The notes beneath the pieces are model-generated. The model made no database searches and was not told where the DNA came from. It saw only the letters and a program-made list of their open reading frames with translations. Below are positions 7,130 through 15,424 of a stretch of DNA of 30,437 bases, in pieces. This DNA is from Campylobacteraceae bacterium. Its GTDB lineage: Bacteria; Campylobacterota; Campylobacteria; Campylobacterales; Sulfurospirillaceae. The translations under genes were made by a program, and so were the position numbers. Position 1 is the first letter of the stretch; each line of letters starts with the position of its first letter. The DNA lies in the NCBI GenBank assembly GCA_027013265.1, contig JALUXQ010000219.1, positions 1 to 30,437 of the forward strand, read 5' to 3'.

Positions 7130-7316
7130 ACTCTATACCATACTCGTCCAATATAATATCCACTTCAACATCATGTTTTTTAGCGCTTACTTTTACACCC
7201 TTTGTACCTTTAATGCTATCTAAGAATGTATTTATATTTTTTTCAAACTCTTCTGTATTTTCCATATTTTCTGGTTCATAAGTGATTTTTATATCGACTA
7301 CTTTATGATTTTTCAT
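7128..7316 (-). CDS. Small acidic protein downstream of acs, unknown function
   Basis: 62 residues, ATG 7316, one base after the acs stop, so almost certainly translated from the acs message. The protein is acidic and predicted to be small, soluble and alpha/beta: a strand (V-D-I-K-I-T-Y), an acidic helix (about 16-35), then two strands (V-K-V-S-A, V-E-V-D-I-I-L-D). No signal peptide, cysteines or recognised motif. I do not recognise a family. Close linkage suggests a role tied to acetate activation or merely shared expression. It ends in the bidirectional terminator. Confidence 0.65.
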   Translation of the reverse strand: MKNHKVVDIKITYEPENMENTEEFEKNINTFLDSIKGTKGVKVSAKKHDVEVDIILDEYGIE

Positions 7317-7317
7317 A

Positions 7318-9258
7318 CTACTCCCCTTTGAACAATTTTTCTATTTTAATGATAATGCTAGGATCCTCTAAAGTAGATATATCCTGAGTAATCTCTTCAC
7401 CCTTTGCGATAGATCTTAAAAGTCTTCTCATGATTTTGCCACTTCTTGTTTTTGGCAATCCTGGCACTAGTAGTATATCATCTGTTTTTGCGATAGGTCC
7501 TATATCTTTTGTTATGAGCACATTGATATTTTTCAATAGAGCATCCTTGCCTATCTCTTTTTTAGTCACAACATAAGCAAACACACCTTCCCCTTTAATA
7601 TCATCGGGTCTTCCAACAACAGCAACTTCAGCAACATTATCTTCATGCCCTATGACGCCTTCTATCTCGGCAGTACCTAATCTATGACCTGAAACATTGA
7701 TGACATCATCAGTTCTTCCTGTTATAAAGATATATCCATCTTTATCATATATCGCTGCATCACCAGAGAAATATACAGGCTTACCATCTTTTTTGCAATC
7801 ACCAAAGTATGATTTCTTAAATCTCTCAGGATCTCCCCAGATAGTCCTTATCATAGATGGCCATGGTTTAGTGATACAAAGGAGTCCTTTTTCTCCTTTT
7901 GGAGTTGGGTTACCATCTTCATCAATAATCTCAGCTTTAATTCCTGGTAGTGGGAAAGTTGCAGCCCCTGGTTTAATAGGTGTGGCACCTGGTAGTGGAC
8001 TTACTATATGCCCTCCTGTCTCAGTTTGCCACCAAGTATCAACTATAGGACATTTGCCTCCTCCTATGGTGTTGTAGTACCACATCCATGCATCTGGATT
8101 TATCGGTTCACCTACAGTTCCTAGAACTTTGAGACTACTTAAATCATATTTGGCAGGTTCATCTGCTCCTACTTTATGTAGTAATCTTATGGCGGTAGGG
8201 GCTGTGTAGAATTGATTGATCCTAAGTTCCTCTATCATCTTCCACCATCTTCCTGCATTTGGATATAGAGGGACTCCTTCGTACATGATAGTTGTGGCAC
8301 CCATAGCAAGTGGTCCGTAAACTATATATGTATGGCCTGTAATCCAGCCAACATCGGCTGTACACCAGAATGTATCATTCTCTTTTACATCAAATACATG
8401 CTCCATTGTGTATTGTGCCCATAGTATATATCCTGCACCACTGTGTTGAACCCCTTTTGGCTTGCCTGTACTCCCTGAAGTATATAGCAGAAAGAGTGGG
8501 TCTTCACTATCCATCTCTTCTGCTTCACAAAATTCTGATTCATCTTTGATTAAATCATTATATATATGGTCTCTTCCTTTGACTATATCTATCTCTTCAA
8601 AGTTTCTCTGTACTACTAGCACATTCTCAACTGATTCACAACCTTTTTTCAGAGCATCATCTACTATTGGTTTGAGTAGATACGGATTTCCTCTCCTAAA
8701 TGCTCCGTCAGCTGTTATCACTACTTTAGCTTGGGCATCTTTGATTCTATCGCTTAATGCTTCAGCACTAAAACCACCAAACACAACAGAGTGGATAGCT
8801 CCTAGTTTAGCACAAGCCAACATGGCAAAAGCAGCTTCAGGAATCATAGGCATATATATGACTACTCTATCACCTTTTTTTACTCCGAATTTGTTTCTAA
8901 GTAGGTTTGCAAATCTGTTGACTCTATAAAACAGAAGTAGGTATGTGATGATTCGCCTACTGCCATCTTCTCCCTCCCAGATGATTGCTGCTTTATTTTT
9001 TCTAGTGTTTAAGTGTCTTCCTATACACTGATGTGTTACATTTAACTTTCCACCCGTAAACCATTTATAAAAAGGGGCGTCACTTTCGTCTAGGACTTTA
9101 TCATATGGCTTATACCAATCTATCTTCTCTTTTGCCATTTTGTCCCAATAGCCTTCATAATCATCATCTACTTCAGCGCAAATCTCTTTGTATTCACACA
9201 TATTTTTTATGCGAGCTTGCTTACTGAAGTTTCTGTTTGGGTAAAATATTTCACTCAT
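7318..9258 (-). CDS. acs: Acetyl-CoA synthetase (acetate-CoA ligase)
   Basis: 646 residues, typical AMP-forming Acs. It activates acetate with ATP and CoA through acetyl-AMP in the cytoplasm, feeding citrate synthase and biosynthesis. Seen: the adenylate-forming motif Y-T-S-G-S-T-G-K-P-K-G (about 260-272), the W-W-Q-T-E-T-G acetate-pocket motif, the hinge region with S-G-H-R-L-G-T-A-E-I-E, and K-T-R-S-G-K-I-M-R-R with Lys608. That lysine corresponds to the residue whose acetylation switches Acs off in Salmonella (K609). ATG 9258, with AAAGGAG 6-12 bases upstream. The 162-base region upstream holds its promoter. Confidence 0.97.
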   Translation of the reverse strand: MSEIFYPNRNFSKQARIKNMCEYKEICAEVDDDYEGYWDKMAKEKIDWYKPYDKVLDESDAPFYKWFTGGKLNVTHQCIGRHLNTRKNKAAIIWEGEDGSRRIITYLLLFYRVNRFANLLRNKFGVKKGDRVVIYMPMIPEAAFAMLACAKLGAIHSVVFGGFSAEALSDRIKDAQAKVVITADGAFRRGNPYLLKPIVDDALKKGCESVENVLVVQRNFEEIDIVKGRDHIYNDLIKDESEFCEAEEMDSEDPLFLLYTSGSTGKPKGVQHSGAGYILWAQYTMEHVFDVKENDTFWCTADVGWITGHTYIVYGPLAMGATTIMYEGVPLYPNAGRWWKMIEELRINQFYTAPTAIRLLHKVGADEPAKYDLSSLKVLGTVGEPINPDAWMWYYNTIGGGKCPIVDTWWQTETGGHIVSPLPGATPIKPGAATFPLPGIKAEIIDEDGNPTPKGEKGLLCITKPWPSMIRTIWGDPERFKKSYFGDCKKDGKPVYFSGDAAIYDKDGYIFITGRTDDVINVSGHRLGTAEIEGVIGHEDNVAEVAVVGRPDDIKGEGVFAYVVTKKEIGKDALLKNINVLITKDIGPIAKTDDILLVPGLPKTRSGKIMRRLLRSIAKGEEITQDISTLEDPSIIIKIEKLFKGE

Positions 9259-9420
9259 AAAGTCTCCTTTGGCTTTTATTACTCAACCAAGTAATTATTT
9301 ATTCAAATATTATATACGGTTGTCATAGCAAAATCATAGCATTCAAGCAAATATTAAAATGTTTTTATAAAAATGTGTAAAAACGAAACAAACCTTACAA
9401 AAAGGGGTCAGGGTTAAACT
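9259..9420 (-). promoter_or_regulatory. acs upstream region
   Basis: Contains the acs Shine-Dalgarno, a small inverted repeat (ATTACT 9278-9283 with AGTAAT 9290-9295) that could be an operator, and a TATAAT -10 on the minus strand (9309-9314) without a clear -35. At the tsaD side is GGGGTCAGG (9404-9412). The promoter call is moderate and the operator is speculative. Confidence 0.4.
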
Positions 9421-10419
9421 TTAAACTTTTATAAACTCTTTTGATTTTGGATAGATTTCTATTTTGCCTATATTTATAAATTTTCCTAATTTATACGCAT
9501 CAACTCCACATCTTCCTATCATCGCTGCGTTGTCTGAGCAATATTTTAGTGGTGCCATATGTAAGGATGTATGTTTTTCTAAGCAAAACTTCTCTAGCTT
9601 CTCTCTTAGATAGAGGTTTGCGCTAGCACCTCCAACTACTCCAAAGTTTTTTATACTTGTGTTTTTATATGCTTTTTTTAATTTTTGCATGAGGTGCTCG
9701 ACAGCTGTTTTTTGAAAAGAGGCACATATGTCTGATTTGGTTTTTTCGTCCAAATTTTGCTGCTTTTCTATCTCAAGCCTCACCTGATTTTTAAGTCCTG
9801 AGTAGCTAAATGCCAATTTTGGGGAGTTGTGTAAAGGGATTGTGAACTTAAATCTTGAAGAATCTCCATCTTTAGCATATCTTTCAACTATAGGGCCTCC
9901 TGGATATCCAAGCCCTAACATCTTGGCTACTTTATCGAAACTTTCACCAAAGCTATCATCAAGTGTTGTCGCTAAGATCTCTATCTTGTCATAATCTTTG
10001 ACATGTAACACCTCTGTGTGACCACCTGAAACCAATAAGATATCCATTGGAAATTTTGTTGGCTGTTCTAAAAAAAGTGAGTAGATGTGACCTTTTAGGT
10101 GATTGATAGGGAGCAGGGGCAAAGAGAGTGAAACACAAAGAGCTTTTGCCATAACAACACCTTCAACCAAAGAGACAGCAAGCCCTGGTTCATTCGTAAC
10201 AGCTACCGCCTTTAGCTCCTTAAAAAAATGCTTCGTCTCCTCTAAAATCTTTGGTAAAGCAACCGCATGAAGCCTAGCAGCGAGCTCAGGAACAACTCCT
10301 CCATACACAGAGTGTTCCTCTTCTTGCGAAATTTTTCTATGAAAAAGTAGTTTTTTATCGCTCAATCTTGTAATAGCAATAGAGCTATCATCGCAACTGC
10401 TCTCTATACTTAAAATCAC
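9421..10419 (-). CDS. tsaD: tRNA N6-threonylcarbamoyladenosine transferase TsaD
   Basis: 332 residues, ASKHA-fold. TsaD transfers the threonylcarbamoyl group to A37 of ANN-decoding tRNAs, with TsaB and TsaE, in the cytoplasm. The metal site is intact: His107 and His111 in N-H-L-K-G-H, and the Asp of C-S-D-N-A-A-M-I-G near the C-terminus. The N-terminal I-E-S-S-C-D-D-S, V-P-E-L-A-A-R and S-G-G-H-T motifs are typical. It is last in a run of minus-strand genes, 3 bases after csd4, with no obvious intrinsic terminator downstream. Confidence 0.97.
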   Translation of the reverse strand: MILSIESSCDDSSIAITRLSDKKLLFHRKISQEEEHSVYGGVVPELAARLHAVALPKILEETKHFFKELKAVAVTNEPGLAVSLVEGVVMAKALCVSLSLPLLPINHLKGHIYSLFLEQPTKFPMDILLVSGGHTEVLHVKDYDKIEILATTLDDSFGESFDKVAKMLGLGYPGGPIVERYAKDGDSSRFKFTIPLHNSPKLAFSYSGLKNQVRLEIEKQQNLDEKTKSDICASFQKTAVEHLMQKLKKAYKNTSIKNFGVVGGASANLYLREKLEKFCLEKHTSLHMAPLKYCSDNAAMIGRCGVDAYKLGKFINIGKIEIYPKSKEFIKV

Positions 10420-10422
10420 TGA

Positions 10423-11805
10423 CTATTTACTCTTTAAAAAATTGTTCAGGGCAACTATGCTGTATGCTTTCTTCTTTTTTGGATTAAATTCAATTAAAAA
10501 CATACCTAAAAATTTCTTCTTAAACTTTGCATCGTAGACTTCGACTCTATATCTTTTTCCATATTTATCTATAGAGTATCTTCTGATTATCTGTTTTTTT
10601 CTGATATTCAATCCGACTTCATTTTTATGTTTTTTGTTCACATACCCTATGACATTTACTCTATATCTGCTATCTGGTCGAACATTAAAATAGTTTTTGA
10701 CACTGACAAGCGTACCAAATCTTACATCTCTTATCTTGCCATCTATATTGACTTTGATACTATTGTCTGTTTCATCGTATTTTAAGTACTCAGGCACTAA
10801 TGTTGTTAGTTTTCTATTGCCATAGTAGACTGTATATTTTCCATTTTTTTGTAGGACTGTCATCACAGGGCTACTTGGTTTAAAGGTGAATTTTGCACCC
10901 TTTTCAAGTGGAAAATAGTTGATTTTTTTTCGTATTCCAGAGAGCGGAATAAAAATCTTTTTGTCATTAAACGAGATAAATATATCATTATCGATTATAT
11001 CTTTGACAACTAACGGCTTAAGCGGAAACTTTCTTTTGTATTTTATGCCCATGATATCCATAAACTTCTCCAAAGACAAAAGTTTATAATAGACTCTTTC
11101 GTGCACAGGCAACGACTTACTAGACTCATTTCCAAAAGCTGCTTTTCCATGATTGATAGCATAAAAAGTGAGCGTTTTACTCATCTCTTTCTCTTCAAAA
11201 GTTCTTTTTATGTGTGTTTTTGTATTTTTTGTGCGGAACTCATGCTCTTTTTTTATCAAGTTTTTATTTACATGTGCGACAATTTCATCAGAAATCTTCT
11301 TTAGATTTCCATACTTTACGCCCTTTATATTGTCTTGGTCTATTATGGAGGATTGTCCCCATTTTAGAGGTTGATGGAGTTTGTCGATGTACTTTGTTCT
11401 ATAAAAACCACTACCATCATGAAGGTTTACTACCATTTTTATATTTTTGTTCTTTATGATACTCTTCATTCTTGTTATCAAATCAAAGTCAGGATCATTT
11501 GTCTTTAATTTTGCAAATTTTCTATTCAAATCTCCAAAGGGTCCACGATTTCTCTTGATAATAGAGTAAAAATTGAAGTTTGGAACTATCCAGACTGCCC
11601 CTTTTTCTATCTTGTAGTGAGTTGACAAAAGTGAGGCCGCCATAAAACCACCTGGTTCATCTCCTTGAATCCCGCCAACTACAAGCAACACATTTGTACT
11701 GTTTGGGTCTCCTTTTTTTATAAGCGTAAAATCCAGGTGCCTTCCAAACAATAAGGTAACTCCAAAAATAAAAATACTAAATAATCTTAACATGCCAAGG
11801 CTCAA
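10423..11805 (-). CDS. csd4: Csd4/Pgp1-type murein DL-carboxypeptidase (M99)
   Basis: Up to 460 residues; signal peptide followed by an M14-like carboxypeptidase domain. Csd4 of Helicobacter and Pgp1 of Campylobacter trim the muropeptide tripeptide to a dipeptide in the periplasm and are needed for helical shape. The unusual Gln-Glu-His zinc site is visible: Gln47 and Glu50 in G-G-I-Q-G-D-E-P-G, and His129 in V-N-L-H-D-G-S-G, close to the H. pylori Csd4 ligands Q46/E49/H128. The N-R-G-P-F-G-D-L-N-R-K-F block fits the substrate Arg/Asn region. The start is ATG 11805 or, more likely for the signal peptide, ATG 11793; either overlaps the upstream M15 gene. The C-terminal third has SH3-like repeated strands. 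Presence suggests a curved or helical cell. Confidence 0.88.
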   Translation of the reverse strand: MSLGMLRLFSIFIFGVTLLFGRHLDFTLIKKGDPNSTNVLLVVGGIQGDEPGGFMAASLLSTHYKIEKGAVWIVPNFNFYSIIKRNRGPFGDLNRKFAKLKTNDPDFDLITRMKSIIKNKNIKMVVNLHDGSGFYRTKYIDKLHQPLKWGQSSIIDQDNIKGVKYGNLKKISDEIVAHVNKNLIKKEHEFRTKNTKTHIKRTFEEKEMSKTLTFYAINHGKAAFGNESSKSLPVHERVYYKLLSLEKFMDIMGIKYKRKFPLKPLVVKDIIDNDIFISFNDKKIFIPLSGIRKKINYFPLEKGAKFTFKPSSPVMTVLQKNGKYTVYYGNRKLTTLVPEYLKYDETDNSIKVNIDGKIRDVRFGTLVSVKNYFNVRPDSRYRVNVIGYVNKKHKNEVGLNIRKKQIIRRYSIDKYGKRYRVEVYDAKFKKKFLGMFLIEFNPKKKKAYSIVALNNFLKSK

Positions 11806-12547
11806 ACCTAACTCCTTCTTTATTGTTTACTGTATATCTCATAGATATATACGACAGTTGTCTAAGCCTCCAAAACTCTTTTGTTGTTATAAAAGAGACT
11901 GTGAAATTCTTATATCCCCAACCGATTTTTCCCACATCAAAATCACCAACAGAGTGATAAGAGTATGCAGGAGGTGCTAGAGATCTTGAAGCTAAGGATA
12001 TATTGCCTCCTGTTCTTTTGATTTTATTGAAGTATAAATTCATCTGCTTTGGTACTCCTCTGACTCCAGAAGTGAGTATAAGAGATTTGCCAACATCACC
12101 TATAACTCTAATGTAAGATTTTTTAGAGTGACCATGAAAGAGATAGTGTCCTGTATGAGGTATCTTTGAGACATCTTTTCTATTTATCTTAGTGGTGATT
12201 GAGGGTACTGTTCTTTTGCCATAAAAACCATGGATATTTGGATTTTGATAAAATATCTCCTCCATGAAAGCCACCTCTTGAGGAGTAAACTTGCCGATAC
12301 GAGAGTATCTTGAGGCGATTTTTAGCATATCATCAAAAGATATAATATTAAAATTCCCTTGTCCCACAGTTCTTTTGACTAGCTCTATCTTTTTAGCAAC
12401 TGACAAAAAAACATGAACTTGCTTGTCCGTAATCCAAAGAGAATCATCCTTTTTATGAACTTTCTCAAACCTATTGTTCGCCATAAGAGATACAGCACCA
12501 CTTGCCATCAATCCCAAGAAAAATCTTCTATTCATACCTGTTGTCAT
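11777..12547 (-). CDS. Tat-exported M15-type (VanY-like) carboxypeptidase
   Basis: 256 residues. The N-terminus N-R-R-F-F-L-G followed by a hydrophobic stretch is a twin-arginine signal, so it is folded before export to the periplasm. The C-terminal half matches the M15 zinc D,D/L,D-carboxypeptidases: S-Y-H-S-V-G-D-F-D (196-204; His198 and Asp204 as likely ligands) and E-P-W-H (249-252; Glu249 base, His252 ligand). The likely job is trimming peptidoglycan stem peptides. It overlaps csd4 by 29 bases (17 with the later csd4 start), so two murein peptidases are translated together and may act in sequence on the same stem peptides. A start at ATG 12535 is also possible. Confidence 0.8.
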   Translation of the reverse strand: MTTGMNRRFFLGLMASGAVSLMANNRFEKVHKKDDSLWITDKQVHVFLSVAKKIELVKRTVGQGNFNIISFDDMLKIASRYSRIGKFTPQEVAFMEEIFYQNPNIHGFYGKRTVPSITTKINRKDVSKIPHTGHYLFHGHSKKSYIRVIGDVGKSLILTSGVRGVPKQMNLYFNKIKRTGGNISLASRSLAPPAYSYHSVGDFDVGKIGWGYKNFTVSFITTKEFWRLRQLSYISMRYTVNNKEGVRFEPWHVKII

Positions 12548-12564
12548 ACTTCTTACCTATATTT

Positions 12565-15417
12565 TTATTGTGTTGTACTATTTAACAACTTTTCTGCGTC
12601 ATCACTAGTTAACGGTTTGCTAAAGTAGTACCCTTGTATGCTTTCGCATCCAAGATTTTTTAGTATCTCATACTGTTCTTGAGTCTCAACTCCTTCTGCT
12701 AAAACTTCAACACCGAGTCCACGAGAAAGGTCTATAATACTCTTAGCAATTGCTCTATCTTTTTTGTCTGTTACCAAATCATCCACAAAAATCTTATCTA
12801 TCTTCAGCTTTGAAATTTGCAGATACTTTAGATAGCTAAGAGATGAGTATCCTGTTCCAAAATCATCAATCGCTACACTTATGCCCATGCCATAAAAACA
12901 TCCGAGCATATCAATTGTTTTTTTAGTATCCTCCATCAAATATCTCTCTATCAACTCCGCCTCTATCCACTGTGGCTTACAGCCTGTCTCATTAAGCAGA
13001 ATTTGCAATCTATCAAAAAAGTTTGAGCTTTCAATCTGTCTTGATGTAAAGTTGATAGAGACGATACCTGGATTTAAACACATCTTATGCCATAGGGTTA
13101 TCTGTTGCATCGCTTTTTTAGATATCAGCTCACCTAGAGGGATTATGAGGTTGCTATTTTCTGCAGTTTGTATAAAATAGTCTGGGTACAATAAACCTTT
13201 CTGCGGATGTTGCCATCTGACCAATGCCTCAAACCCTACAATATCTCCACTATCAACTGCGAACTGAGGCTGAAAATGCAGTACAAACTCATCTCTTTGT
13301 ATCGCTGTTTTTATCTCTTGTTCAAGTTTTATATGTTCCAATATATCCGTATTCATACTCATATCGTAATAGACATATCGATTTTTTCCACTATTTTTAG
13401 CTCTATACATCGCCATATCTGCATACTTTAAAAGACTCATTTCATCTTTGGCATCATTTGGATATACTGAAATTCCAATACTCATAGTGATATCAAATGG
13501 ATTGTTTTTGATAAAAAATGGCTCTTGAAAACTCTCTATTATCTTTTGAATTATGCTTGAGCTATCATCTATAGAGTTTAAATCATCTAATAGTATAACA
13601 AACTCATCTCCACCAAACCTTGCAACGGTATCTGTATTTCTAAGCAACTGCCTTAAGATACTAGCAACTTCAATCAGCAACAAGTCACCGATATCATGCC
13701 CAAACGCATCATTTATATTTTTAAAATTGTCTATATCTAAGAATACAACTGCTAGAGATTTTTTACTTCTTTGTAGCCTTTTAATTCCTTGTCGAAGCCT
13801 ATCCATAAAAAATATACGGTTTGGCAAAGAGGTTAAAGAGTCATGCTGTGCTTGAAACATAAGTTTTTTCTGCTGGGATTCAAGCTCTGTTTCTACTCTT
13901 TTTCTAGCCGTTATATCTCTGACGATAAAATACAGTGTAACCATACCCTCTAAAGCAATTTTGGTACCAGATATATTTACCCAAATTTCACGACCTTTGA
14001 GAGTTTTTGCTTTTATCTCAAAATCACACTTATCCTCTTTTCGTAAAACATCCAAATGAAAATTTAATATATCCATTGAGTTTTGACCATCATCTTGCTT
14101 ATCAGGGAAATAATCTCTATCTTCAAGCTTAAGGATATCCTCCTTTTCATTTGCTTCAAAAATATCTAAAAATGCCTGATTACAGTCATATATCTTTTCA
14201 TTTTTAGATAGTGCCAATCCGCTAGATGAATTGTAGAAAAGTTTTTTAAATATATTTTTTTGCTCTATCAACTCTGAAGTCCTTTTATAAACCTTCTCTT
14301 CTAGCTTTGCAAAAAGTTTTTGCATATTTAGATATATGATAAAAAATATAAATATAAAAACTGCGATGATGATACCAATTCTATGTATCGCACTATTTAA
14401 TGCAATATCTATACTCTCTTTTAGGCTCTTTTTCTCCTGTTTATATATAAGTTTTGAGTCTTTTACATTTACACCTATTATCCAGTTAAAATCTGGTATC
14501 AGTTTTACATATGAAAATTTATTACTTTTATTTTTTAAACTATACTTTAAGAAAAATCCATCAGGGTTGACCTGTGCTCCTTTTATAGCATATCTTACCA
14601 AATGGTACCCACCTGTTGTATCATTCCATCTATTGATATTTTTATACCTATAATCTTCAAGCATGCTATTGCCAGAGAAATCGTAGGCAAATATATAACC
14701 ATACTCGTCCCTATCTAGTCCTTTCAAATACGATTTAATCTCTTGTTTTATGATATTATCTATATCTTCTTGATATCTTGCAGTACCAACAAAAATATTC
14801 AAAGGCTCAAACAGTTTAACAAACCCTATCTTTGTCTGCATCCTCTTTTTGCCGATTTTATGCCATGACCATGTTGCAAAACCCTCTCCTTGGTTTTTTA
14901 CTATTTTTATAGCTCTTTGTATAGTATGCTCTTTTTTTCCATCTAAAAAATTTATTTGATTGGTACCTTCTAAGCTAGGAGTTGTTGGAAGAAGTATGCA
15001 AGTGCCCTGTAAATCATATATGAAAAAATACCCGCTTTTATCACTAAAAAATCGGATATTAGCCAACCTATCGTGTATCTTTTGATATATGACTTTTTTG
15101 GGTTTTCCTCTATTTTGCTCGTATATATCTTTTATAATATCAATAGCAAAATTTACATTATCTTTAACCCTTTTCATCTCAATGTTTTTAAGTGTCTCTT
15201 GATATATCTTGATAAAATCAAATATTTTGTTTATTCTGTTTTGTGCCTCAAGTTTTGAATATTTGATATCTTTGACCTCAAAATTATGCATAGTATTGTC
15301 CAAGTTATCATAAAAAGCATTTGTAAAGACCGTAGTCAATACAAATGCCAAAGCAATAAATCCAGCAATAGATAATGAAATAAAAATTCTAATCAGTTCT
15401 CTGCTACTATTTTTCAT
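12565..15417 (-). CDS. Cache-PAS-GGDEF-EAL cyclic-di-GMP enzyme
   Basis: 950 residues. Order: transmembrane helix (about 10-32), periplasmic double-Cache sensor (to about 345), second helix (about 347-366), short coiled coil, PAS (about 390-510), GGDEF (about 540-690), EAL (about 700-945). The cyclase site G-G-D-E-F (602-606) is intact, with the inhibitory RxxD site (R-N-T-D) before it. The phosphodiesterase site has E-A-L (730-732), the D-D-F-G-T-G-Y-S-S motif and E-G-V-E-T. Both activities are therefore possible, with the sensor deciding the balance. The periplasmic Cache domain suggests an extracellular small-molecule signal. It lies 17 bases upstream of the M15 gene and 7 after uraA, so cotranscription is likely. 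Confidence 0.9.
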   Translation of the reverse strand: MKNSSRELIRIFISLSIAGFIALAFVLTTVFTNAFYDNLDNTMHNFEVKDIKYSKLEAQNRINKIFDFIKIYQETLKNIEMKRVKDNVNFAIDIIKDIYEQNRGKPKKVIYQKIHDRLANIRFFSDKSGYFFIYDLQGTCILLPTTPSLEGTNQINFLDGKKEHTIQRAIKIVKNQGEGFATWSWHKIGKKRMQTKIGFVKLFEPLNIFVGTARYQEDIDNIIKQEIKSYLKGLDRDEYGYIFAYDFSGNSMLEDYRYKNINRWNDTTGGYHLVRYAIKGAQVNPDGFFLKYSLKNKSNKFSYVKLIPDFNWIIGVNVKDSKLIYKQEKKSLKESIDIALNSAIHRIGIIIAVFIFIFFIIYLNMQKLFAKLEEKVYKRTSELIEQKNIFKKLFYNSSSGLALSKNEKIYDCNQAFLDIFEANEKEDILKLEDRDYFPDKQDDGQNSMDILNFHLDVLRKEDKCDFEIKAKTLKGREIWVNISGTKIALEGMVTLYFIVRDITARKRVETELESQQKKLMFQAQHDSLTSLPNRIFFMDRLRQGIKRLQRSKKSLAVVFLDIDNFKNINDAFGHDIGDLLLIEVASILRQLLRNTDTVARFGGDEFVILLDDLNSIDDSSSIIQKIIESFQEPFFIKNNPFDITMSIGISVYPNDAKDEMSLLKYADMAMYRAKNSGKNRYVYYDMSMNTDILEHIKLEQEIKTAIQRDEFVLHFQPQFAVDSGDIVGFEALVRWQHPQKGLLYPDYFIQTAENSNLIIPLGELISKKAMQQITLWHKMCLNPGIVSINFTSRQIESSNFFDRLQILLNETGCKPQWIEAELIERYLMEDTKKTIDMLGCFYGMGISVAIDDFGTGYSSLSYLKYLQISKLKIDKIFVDDLVTDKKDRAIAKSIIDLSRGLGVEVLAEGVETQEQYEILKNLGCESIQGYYFSKPLTSDDAEKLLNSTTQ

Positions 15418-15424
15418 GTTTTTC

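Noticed and set aside
7697..8077. 126-codon open frame on the + strand opposite acs
   Set aside because: A shadow of the acs reading frame: no ribosome binding site, no recognisable motif, and acs is intact on the other strand.
9278..9295. acs leader inverted repeat as a named operator
   Set aside because: Only 6-bp arms in AT-rich DNA, matching no operator I know; left as a note in the upstream-region entry.
13553..13855. 100-codon open frame opposite the GGDEF-EAL gene
   Set aside because: Ser/Asn-rich translation typical of an antisense shadow; the domains on the minus strand are complete.
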